A DNA stretch of 64,000 bases from an uncultured Oscillospiraceae bacterium (GTDB lineage Bacteria; Bacillota; Clostridia; Oscillospirales; Oscillospiraceae). The DNA lies in assembly GCA_910588625.1 (NCBI GenBank), contig CAJUQN010000007.1, forward strand, positions 1-64,000. Direction: 5' to 3'. A program made the translations under genes and the position numbers. Numbering within the stretch: the first letter of the stretch is position 1; each line of letters begins with the position of its first letter. This document shows, piece by piece, positions 57,245 through 64,000 of the stretch. The notes beneath the pieces are model-generated. The model ran no database searches, was not told where the DNA came from, and saw only the letters and a program-made list of their open reading frames with translations.

Positions 57245-58294
57245 TTACCCCTCGCTCCCGTCACCTGTGGCAGAACGGACCGGCAATCGCATATACTCCA
57301 CGTTCTCCATGATGTCCTCGATAAAGCCTGAACGGCCGAACTCCACCGCTTGACGTATGGCATTCTTCATGGCGTAGCCGTTGGAGGACCCGTGAGCCTT
57401 GATGACTGGCTTGGAGATACCCACCAAGGCCGTACCTCCCACCTCGTTGGAGTCCAGCAGCTTCTTGAATTCCCGCATACTGTCTTTCATCAGCAGGGCG
57501 GCGATTTTGGTTTTCAAGCTGCTCAGGAACATCTTTTTCAGCTCTCTGGTCAAGAACAGCCCCGCACCCTCCACCGCCTTAAGGAAGATATTACCGGAGT
57601 AGCCGTCTGCCACGATCACGTCCACGGCGCCCTCCACCGCCTCTCGGGCCTCCACATTGCCCACAAAGTTGATGCGGCCCCCTTCCTTGGCCTTTTGCAG
57701 CAGCCGATAGGTCTCCCGCTGAAGGTCGGTGCCCTTAGTGGGCTCCGTTCCGATGTTCAACAGCCCGACCTTGGGCTCGGGCCGGCCTAGTACCCGCTCC
57801 GCATAGTAGCTTCCCATAAAAGCAAACTGGAGCAAGAATTCCGGAGTACCCTCCGCAGTGGCGCCGCAGTCCACTAGCACAGCCCCGCCACCACCCGTAG
57901 GCACTACGGGCGCCATAGCTGCTCGGCGGATGCCCTTGATGCGTTTCACCAGCAACGTGGCCCCGGACAGCAGTGCCCCCGTGGACCCGGCGGACACAAA
58001 GGCGTCCCCTTCCCCATTCTTGACCAGGTTCAAACCCACGGTGAGGGAGGAGTCCTTTTTCTCTTTAAATGCGGTGGCGGGGTTGTCGCACATCTCCACC
58101 ACCTGGTCGGCGTGGGTGATGGACAGGCTCTGGGGCAGCTCGCCCATGCCCTCTTTTTTCAGAGCCTCCAAAATCTCCTCGCCACGGCCCACCAGGACCA
58201 CTTCTACGCCATACTCTTTGATCGCCTCCAGCGCTCCCTGCACCGGAGCCTGCGGGGCGTTGTCGCCGCCCATAGCGTCCACAATGATACGCAT
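57245..58294 (-). CDS. plsX: Phosphate acyltransferase PlsX
   Basis: PlsX makes acyl-phosphate from acyl-ACP for phospholipid synthesis. The 349-residue protein begins IIVDAMGGDNAPQAPVQGA and contains VSAGSTGALLSGATLLV, GLLNIGTEPTKGT and IVADGYSGNIFLKAVEG, all typical. It starts 13 bp after trmFO and is followed after 95 bp by acpP with its own promoter. Confidence 0.96.
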   Translation of the reverse strand: MRIIVDAMGGDNAPQAPVQGALEAIKEYGVEVVLVGRGEEILEALKKEGMGELPQSLSITHADQVVEMCDNPATAFKEKKDSSLTVGLNLVKNGEGDAFVSAGSTGALLSGATLLVKRIKGIRRAAMAPVVPTGGGGAVLVDCGATAEGTPEFLLQFAFMGSYYAERVLGRPEPKVGLLNIGTEPTKGTDLQRETYRLLQKAKEGGRINFVGNVEAREAVEGAVDVIVADGYSGNIFLKAVEGAGLFLTRELKKMFLSSLKTKIAALLMKDSMREFKKLLDSNEVGGTALVGISKPVIKAHGSSNGYAMKNAIRQAVEFGRSGFIEDIMENVEYMRLPVRSATGDGSEG

Positions 58295-58307
58295 AGCTCG
58301 GCCTCCT

Positions 58308-59609
58308 TTATAATCTCTCTTTCAGCGCGTCAATCAGCGCCAGCGAACGCTGGGACAGCTCCGCGTTTTTGTTCCGCTTACCCTTTACCTTATGGTCTAG
58401 CGGCGGCATAATACCGAAATTAATGTTCATAGGCTGGAAATCGGTGACACCCTCGTTGCTGACATACTGCGCCAGCGCACCGATAGCCGTCTCCCTGGGA
58501 AAGTCCAGCGGCTCCTGCCCTCGTAGGCGTCGGGCCAGCTCCACTCCCGTCAAAAAGCCGGAAGCAGTAGATTCCACATAGCCCTCCACCCCAGTGATCT
58601 GTCCGGCAAAGGATATGCGCTCGTTCCCCCGCACCCGGTAATAACGGTCCAACAGACGGGGAGAATCCAAATAAGTGTTGCGGTGCATAACGCCATAGCG
58701 TACATATTCCGCATTTCTCAGCGCGGGGATCATGGAGAATACCCGTTTCTGTTCGCCCCATTTCAAATGGGTCTGGAAGCCCACAAGATTGTACAGCGTT
58801 CCCTGGGCGTTGTCCCGGCGGAGCTGGACCACGGCATAGGGCTCCCGTCCGGTTTTCGGGTCGGGTAGGCCCTTGGGCTTCAACGGACCAAAGGAAAGAG
58901 TCTGCACGCCCCGCCGGGCCATGACCTCCACCGGCATACAGCCCTCAAACACCCGCTTGTCCTCGAAGCCGTGGACATCCGCCTCCTCAGCGGCGCATAG
59001 TTCTTTCCATAAGGCCAAGTATTCCTCCTTCGACAGGGCGCAGTTGATGTAATCCGCCGTTCCCTTGTCGTAGCGGGAGGCAAACCAAGCATGGTCCATA
59101 TCAACGCTCTCGAAGGTGACAATGGGAGCCGCCGCATCGAAAAAGTTCAGGTAGCTGTTCTCAGGAAACAGCCCAGCGATAGCCTGAGACAAGGCATTTG
59201 AGGTCAGCGGACCGGAGGCTATCACCACCTCCCCGTCTGGGATGGCGGTCACTTCACCCTCCACCACCGTGATATTCGGATGGTTCCGAATGGCACTGGT
59301 GACAGCTTTGGAGAACCCCTCCCGGTCTACGGCCAAAGCGCCGCCCGCCTCCACGCGGGTCTGGTCGGCACAGCAAAGGACCAGGGACCCGCACCGGCGC
59401 AGCTCCTCCTTCAACAGCCCCACCGCGTTCTCCAGCTGATCAGAGCGCAAGGAGTTGGAGCACACCAGCTCCGCAAAACCGAGGCTGTGATGGGCTGGGG
59501 TCATTTTCTGGGGCTTCATCTCCATCAGCGTAACGGACGCACCCCGCTGAGCCAGCTGCCAAGCAGCCTCGCACCCGGCCAAGCCCGCGCCGATAACAGT
59601 CGCATTCAT
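58308..59609 (-). CDS. trmFO: TrmFO, folate-dependent tRNA-U54 methyltransferase
   Basis: TrmFO makes ribothymidine at tRNA position 54 using methylene-tetrahydrofolate and FAD. The ATG at 59609 (NATVIGAGLAGCEAAWQLA) is chosen because AAAGGA is about 8 bases upstream; two further in-frame starts lie within 21 bases, overlapping the topA stop. Other blocks are FAELVCSNSLRSD and YFDAAAPIVTFESVDMD-like sequence, with the catalytic Cys residues around CCADQT. Typical length (433). Confidence 0.93.
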   Translation of the reverse strand: MNATVIGAGLAGCEAAWQLAQRGASVTLMEMKPQKMTPAHHSLGFAELVCSNSLRSDQLENAVGLLKEELRRCGSLVLCCADQTRVEAGGALAVDREGFSKAVTSAIRNHPNITVVEGEVTAIPDGEVVIASGPLTSNALSQAIAGLFPENSYLNFFDAAAPIVTFESVDMDHAWFASRYDKGTADYINCALSKEEYLALWKELCAAEEADVHGFEDKRVFEGCMPVEVMARRGVQTLSFGPLKPKGLPDPKTGREPYAVVQLRRDNAQGTLYNLVGFQTHLKWGEQKRVFSMIPALRNAEYVRYGVMHRNTYLDSPRLLDRYYRVRGNERISFAGQITGVEGYVESTASGFLTGVELARRLRGQEPLDFPRETAIGALAQYVSNEGVTDFQPMNINFGIMPPLDHKVKGKRNKNAELSQRSLALIDALKERL

Positions 59610-59626
59610 ATTCATGATCCTTTGAC

Positions 59627-61972
59627 TCACTCCGCCACTTTCTTTGTGGTCTTTTTTACTGTTGTTTTCTTGGGCGCAGTCGTTTTCTTAACCGTCGTAG
59701 TCTTCTTTGCGGCAGCATTTTTGGTAGTGGAGGCAGCCCTTTTCGTAGCGCTCTTTTTCACCGTAGATTTTTTTGCGGCGAGATTCTCCTCAGCTGACTT
59801 GCTGCGCTCTCCGCCGGTGGCATCCTCCGTCTTTTTCTTGTACCCGCCCCGCTTATCCTCAGGGGTGAAGTTGGAGCAGTCCGGATTGATGCAGAACGGC
59901 CGTTTGAATCCCCGTCCAGACAGCTTGAACATGGTCCAGCCGCAGATGGGACAGTTGTCCTTGACCGGTACGTCCCACGTCATAAAATCGCAGCGTTTCT
60001 CCTCTACCTTGCTGTTCAAATACTCACAGCAGTAATAGGTGTACTGTTTATTGTTCTTTTTGCTTACGCCAGTGCGTTTTACAAGACGACCCCCACACTT
60101 GGGACACCGACCAGGCATCTCCACCACCAGCGGCTTGGTAAAGGTGCACTCCGGCCAACCGGGACAAGCCAAAAACCGGCCAAACCGCCCCATTTTGACC
60201 ACCATTTTCCGACCGCATAGGTCACATACCTCGTCGGATTCCTCATCAGGCACCTTAATGCGCTCCCCATCCAACTCGGACTCCGCCTTTTTTAGCTCTG
60301 CGTCGAACCCGGTGTAGAATTCTCCCAACACCTGCTTCCAGGCGGCCTCACCAGCCTCCACCTTGTCCAGCTTGCTCTCCATCTGGGCTGTAAAATCGGT
60401 GTCCACAATGTCAGGGAATTTCTCCTTCATCAGACCCGTCACCACCTCGCCCAGCGGCGTGGGACGAAGATATTTGCCCTCCTTCACCACATATTGCCGG
60501 TCGGTAATGGTGGAAATGGTGGGCGCATAGGTGGACGGGCGTCCTACGCCTTTTTCCTCCAGCGCCTTTATAAGGGTTGCCTCGGTAAACCGAGCCGGGG
60601 GCTGGGTGAAATGCTGGGCTGGAGTCAGATCATTAAGCTTGAGGGCCTCCCCCTCTTTCAAATCGGGTAGTGGGGATTGGGGTACGTCTTCATCCTCGTC
60701 CTTGCTCTCCTCATAAACCGCTGTGAAGCCATTAAACTTCACAGACGAATGGCTGGCACGGAACCGATAACCCGCGGCTTCTGTCTCGATGGTCACGCTA
60801 TCGTACACCGCTCCCGCCATCTGGCAGGCTAGGAAACGGCTCCAAATCAATTTGTAAAGGCGGTACTGGTCTGCGGTAAGACTCTTTTTCAAATCCTCCG
60901 GGGTCAGATTCACATCGGAGGGCCGAATCGCTTCGTGGGCATCCTGCGCGTTGCCCTTAGCCTTGAACCGCCGAGTCTTTTCCGGGTAATACTGCTTGCC
61001 GTAACGACTTTGGATAAAGGTCTTGGCTGCCGCAAGCGCCTCCTCAGACAGCCGCAGGGAGTCAGTACGCATATAAGTGATCAAGCCTACAGTGCCCACA
61101 CCTTGGACGTCAATGCCCTCATAGAGCTGCTGCGCGATGGACATGGTGCGCCGGGGAATCATATTCAGTTTACGAGACGCCTCCTGCTGGAGGGTCGAAG
61201 TAGTAAACGGAGGGGCTGGCGAGCGGTTTTTATCCTGCCGCTTCACGCCTTTCACTGTGAAGGTAGATTCCTTAACTGTGCTTACAATATCATCAACCTG
61301 CTCCTTGCTGTTCAGCTCCATCCGCTTCTCTTTCCCATAGAACTCGGCCTTAAAGCCCCCTAGGTTGGGAGTGATGCGGGACAAGTCCGCAGTAATAGAC
61401 CAATACTCCTGGGGCGTAAAGGCACGGATTTCCTCCTCCCGCTCCACGGCCAACCGGGTGGCTACAGACTGCACCCGTCCAGCAGACAGACCACGACGGA
61501 TCTTCTTCCACAGCAGCGGCGAGAGCTGATAGCCCACGATTCGGTCCAACACCCGCCGGGCCTGCTGGGCATCCACCAGGTCCTGGTCAATGTCCCGAGG
61601 CTTGGCAATGGACTCTCGGACCACCTTCTGGGTGATTTCGTTGAAGGTCACCCGACAGGTCTTTTCCTTGGGTACGCCCAGGACACTCTGGAGGTGCCAG
61701 GAGATGGCCTCTCCTTCCCGGTCAGGGTCAGTGGCCAGATAAATTCTATCACTGGCCTTGGCGGATTTGCGCAGGTCCTTGATGACCTCCGCCTTGTCTT
61801 TAATATTCTCATAGTCAGGCTCGAAGGTGCCCACATCCACGCCCAGCTTGCTTTTAGGCAGATCTCGGATGTGACCCATGGAGGCCTTCACCTCAAAGCC
61901 GGGGCCCAGATATTTCCCGATGGTTTTCGCCTTGGCAGGCGACTCCACGATGACCAAACTCGTATTTGCCAT
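59627..61972 (-). CDS. topA: DNA topoisomerase I with basic Lys-Thr-rich tail
   Basis: Relaxes negative supercoils. Start taken at the ATG at 61972 (ANTSLVIVESPAKAKTIG); a TTG at 61981 is possible. The protein has the Toprim domain with DPDREGEAI, the active tyrosine in YMRTDSLRLS at about residue 300, and three C-terminal zinc-ribbon units (CDLCGRKM...CPGWPEC, CPKCGGR...YYCCEY, CPICGWTM...CINPDC). The last 60 residues are a repetitive KKTT/VKKTT tail like a histone-H1 tail, probably for nonspecific DNA binding. It starts within 10 bases of the dprA stop. Confidence 0.95.
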   Translation of the reverse strand: MANTSLVIVESPAKAKTIGKYLGPGFEVKASMGHIRDLPKSKLGVDVGTFEPDYENIKDKAEVIKDLRKSAKASDRIYLATDPDREGEAISWHLQSVLGVPKEKTCRVTFNEITQKVVRESIAKPRDIDQDLVDAQQARRVLDRIVGYQLSPLLWKKIRRGLSAGRVQSVATRLAVEREEEIRAFTPQEYWSITADLSRITPNLGGFKAEFYGKEKRMELNSKEQVDDIVSTVKESTFTVKGVKRQDKNRSPAPPFTTSTLQQEASRKLNMIPRRTMSIAQQLYEGIDVQGVGTVGLITYMRTDSLRLSEEALAAAKTFIQSRYGKQYYPEKTRRFKAKGNAQDAHEAIRPSDVNLTPEDLKKSLTADQYRLYKLIWSRFLACQMAGAVYDSVTIETEAAGYRFRASHSSVKFNGFTAVYEESKDEDEDVPQSPLPDLKEGEALKLNDLTPAQHFTQPPARFTEATLIKALEEKGVGRPSTYAPTISTITDRQYVVKEGKYLRPTPLGEVVTGLMKEKFPDIVDTDFTAQMESKLDKVEAGEAAWKQVLGEFYTGFDAELKKAESELDGERIKVPDEESDEVCDLCGRKMVVKMGRFGRFLACPGWPECTFTKPLVVEMPGRCPKCGGRLVKRTGVSKKNNKQYTYYCCEYLNSKVEEKRCDFMTWDVPVKDNCPICGWTMFKLSGRGFKRPFCINPDCSNFTPEDKRGGYKKKTEDATGGERSKSAEENLAAKKSTVKKSATKRAASTTKNAAAKKTTTVKKTTAPKKTTVKKTTKKVAE

Positions 61973-61981
61973 GTTCCTCAA

Positions 61982-63226
61982 CTACTCCATTTTCAATTTG
62001 ACGGCAGCGCGAAACCGTTTTCCGCTCTCCTCGACCACATATCCCTGAATCTGTAACACAGTCAGGGCGGACAGCACACGCCGGGTGGGGATTTGGGTGC
62101 GCTCCACCAGGTCATCCGCCTGGATAGTCCCCCCATCCATAGCCAGCAGCACTGAGCGCTGGTCGTCCGTCAGCTTATCTTTACAGTCTGCCCAGCGGAG
62201 ATATACCATATCATCTTTATCTTCCTTTGCGGGCTTTTCTTTTCTTTTGCGTGAGTCACTGTGCGGTGGAACACCGGCGGTTCCCTCCAGACGCTGGGCC
62301 TCCACCTCCGGCGGTAAGGCCGCATCACGACCCAGCCGCAGCTTGCCCGGAAATCTTTCCGTAAAATCCCGCAGCACATCGTCCGCTTCCAGGATAAGCC
62401 TTGCCGCCCCCTCCTGAATCAGGCGGTTGGTGCCCTCGCTTTGAGGCGCATCAATAGGTCCGGGGACGGCATACACCTCCCGGTCCTGCTCAATTGCATG
62501 ATTCACGGTCAGCAAAGTCCCGCTGGCCCGCGCGCTTTCCACCGCAATGACGCCCACGGACAGCCCACTGATGATACGGTTGCGCACAGGGAAATGGTCA
62601 CCCTTGTGATCTGTCCCCGGTGGATATTCAGAGATTAGCGCACCTACCGTCGCCACATCTTCATAAAGGTCCTGATGATACCGGGGATATACCCGGTCGA
62701 TGCCGCCCGCCAGCACCGATACCACCGGCCCACCTACCTTCAAAGCGCCTCTCACACAGGCCGCGTCGATGCCTTGGGCCATACCGGTTACAACGAGCGC
62801 TCCTTTCCGAGTCAACTCAGCGGCCAGCTTTGCAGCCACCTGGACGCCGTAGGGCGTGGCCTGCCTAGAACCCACCATGCCAATGGTCACCTGAGAATCA
62901 AAGGCAATCTGCTTTCCCTTCCAATACAGGACCAGTGGCGGCTGATGGATGCTTTTGAGCAGCGCCGGATAGGTAGCATCCTGACGGGTGACCAACTGGA
63001 TGCCGAACCGCTCACAATCTCCCAGCACCACATCGGCCTGGTCCAGAGACTTGTTCATCAGTGAGCGGATGGTGGCATCCGACAGACCGCCCACCATCTG
63101 ATACGCCTTCTCATCGGCAGCATGGACCAACTCCGGTGTACCGAAGTGCTCCAACACCCGCTCCGCATTCTCTCCTGCCAGCCCTTTGCGTAAACTGAGC
63201 CAAATCCAATATTTTAGATTCGACAT
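61982..63226 (-). CDS. dprA: DNA-processing protein DprA
   Basis: DprA loads RecA on incoming single-stranded DNA during transformation. The 414-residue protein has the Rossmann-like core with VGSRQATPYG (G119-R121), VTGMAQGIDAACVRGAL, VLAGGIDRVYP and GTLLTVNHAIEQDREVYAVPG. A C-terminal winged helix of DprA type (VERTQIPTRRVLSALTVLQIQG) is present. It lies between a trmH-family gene and topA, the usual Firmicute order. No other competence genes are in the window. Confidence 0.95.
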   Translation of the reverse strand: MSNLKYWIWLSLRKGLAGENAERVLEHFGTPELVHAADEKAYQMVGGLSDATIRSLMNKSLDQADVVLGDCERFGIQLVTRQDATYPALLKSIHQPPLVLYWKGKQIAFDSQVTIGMVGSRQATPYGVQVAAKLAAELTRKGALVVTGMAQGIDAACVRGALKVGGPVVSVLAGGIDRVYPRYHQDLYEDVATVGALISEYPPGTDHKGDHFPVRNRIISGLSVGVIAVESARASGTLLTVNHAIEQDREVYAVPGPIDAPQSEGTNRLIQEGAARLILEADDVLRDFTERFPGKLRLGRDAALPPEVEAQRLEGTAGVPPHSDSRKRKEKPAKEDKDDMVYLRWADCKDKLTDDQRSVLLAMDGGTIQADDLVERTQIPTRRVLSALTVLQIQGYVVEESGKRFRAAVKLKME

Positions 63227-63256
63227 AGCCGACCTCCTCCCAGCCTTCTCTCTCGT

Positions 63257-64000
63257 TCAATCGTTCCGTGCCATCTCCCACAGCACAACAGCCGCTGCCA
63301 TCGCCGCATTCAACGACTCGCACCGGGCCCGCATGGGAATTTTGAGCGTCTTTTGGCAAAGCTCCAAAGCCTGCTGGGACACCCCCCGGCCCTCACTACC
63401 GATGACCACCGCCACTTTTTCAAGCTCGACGGACCGCACATCCTCGGTGTCCTCTCGCAAAGCAGTTGCATACAAAGGGAGTTCTACCTGCCTCAACTTT
63501 TCCGCCGCCATGTCCAAAGTGCTCTCATACGCTGGTAGGCGAAACAAAGCCCCCATGGTGGAACGTACTGTTTTAGGACTCCACGGGTCGGCGCAGCCAT
63601 TGCACAAAATCAACCCGTCCGCCCCAAAGGCGTCGGCGGTGCGCCAGATGGTACCCACATTGCCAGGGTCCTGAACCCCATCAAGCACCAGATAACGCTG
63701 TCCCCCTAATTGCTCCGGGAACTCCAAGCTCTTTCCTTTGCAGATAAAAACAATGCCTTGAGGATTTTCTGTATCCGCGATGGAGGCAAGCAGACTGTCA
63801 CACACCTCCACCATCCGCACCTGAGAAGGCAAACCAGGCAGCTCTACGCCGGGCGCACAGATGACGGTCTCCAACTCACCGCCCCAGCGCAGAGCCTCCG
63901 CCAGCAGCTTGGGACCCTCAGCGGCAAAGGCTCCCTCCTCTCTGCGGAAGGCACGGCGGCTATTCAACCTCCGCACCCGCGCCAGCAGGGGGTTTGCCCT
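63257..64000 (-). CDS. SpoU/TrmH-family rRNA 2'-O-methyltransferase (5' end outside window)
   Basis: The frame stays open to the window edge; a GTG at 63976 is unlikely to be the start because the residues before it (RANPLLAR) fit the N-terminal family pattern. The visible part has a short N-terminal RNA-binding domain (EEGAFAAEGPKLLAEAL) and the SPOUT trefoil-knot motifs: LDGVQDPGNVGTIWRTADAFG, VVIGSEGRGVSQQ and IPMRARCESLNAAMAAAVVLWE. It methylates ribose in 23S rRNA or tRNA; which residue is unknown. It begins the dprA-topA transcription unit. Confidence 0.9.
   Translation of the reverse strand, partial: RANPLLARVRRLNSRRAFRREEGAFAAEGPKLLAEALRWGGELETVICAPGVELPGLPSQVRMVEVCDSLLASIADTENPQGIVFICKGKSLEFPEQLGGQRYLVLDGVQDPGNVGTIWRTADAFGADGLILCNGCADPWSPKTVRSTMGALFRLPAYESTLDMAAEKLRQVELPLYATALREDTEDVRSVELEKVAVVIGSEGRGVSQQALELCQKTLKIPMRARCESLNAAMAAAVVLWEMARND

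Noticed and set aside
1..64000. CRISPR arrays, insertion sequences or prophage
   Set aside because: No regularly spaced direct repeats, transposase, integrase or phage structural genes were seen.

Overview
The window looks like chromosomal DNA of a GC-rich, endospore-forming Firmicute of the Clostridia, probably near the Oscillospirales (Flavonifractor/Intestinimonas type). Support: sporulation genes (yunB, gerW, a cotJC remnant, a SpoIID-like protein, dacF-type carboxypeptidase), the clostridial IspH-ribosomal protein S1 fusion, Rex, a PyrK/PyrD type dihydroorotate dehydrogenase, scpAB, and type A RNase P RNA. No lineage search was possible, so the genus is an inference.

Positions 1-9.7 kb hold a defence island on the minus strand, read right to left: mcrB, mcrC, a SNF2-like helicase, a type III methyltransferase (mod), an unrecognised AT-rich gene, and the start of the type III endonuclease subunit (res), which runs off the left edge. 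Spacings of 39 bp or less, plus short overlaps, suggest one transcription unit that joins a modification-dependent (type IV) nuclease to a type III restriction-modification module. Base composition changes sharply inside it, even within mod. This is the best candidate for a new composite system.

9.8-15 kb: an EamA permease piece, a MEMO-AMMECR1 fusion with its radical SAM partner, an ABC-class ATPase, and a 5'-truncated manganese-catalase (CotJC-like) remnant. 15-25.4 kb is a long minus-strand unit: murD, three tandem M42 aminopeptidases, a methionine gamma-lyase-family protein, yunB, ligA, an aminotransferase and a membrane-anchored nuclease. Its promoter shares -35 bases with the divergent promoter of RNase P RNA (rnpB).

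26-31.2 kb is a pyrimidine operon (pyrC-pyrF-pyrK-pyrD) followed by a histidine phosphatase-GNAT fusion. 31.2-37.6 kb has a lipoprotein, tRNA-Arg(ACG), rex coupled to an S-layer-homology protein, a trio of peptidoglycan-binding/SpoIID-like proteins, a DUF4364 protein and a PF06541 membrane protein. 37.6-43.8 kb is a nucleoside-uptake ABC system (BMP lipoprotein, ATPase, two permeases, with a 20-codon ORF between ATPase and permease) next to deoC. 44-46 kb: an HTH protein with a glycine-rich decapeptide repeat, and a DUF362 ferredoxin protein.

46-64 kb is almost entirely minus-strand housekeeping: rpiR-baiN-cmk-plsC-ispH/rpsA; scpA-scpB-DUF2953-gerW-dacF-rluB; and trmH-dprA-topA-trmFO-plsX, then acpP-rnc. 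Several hairpins lie unusually close to start codons (yunB, dacF, rnc, the DUF362 gene, bmp), suggesting that internal terminators or start-masking hairpins tune genes within these operons.
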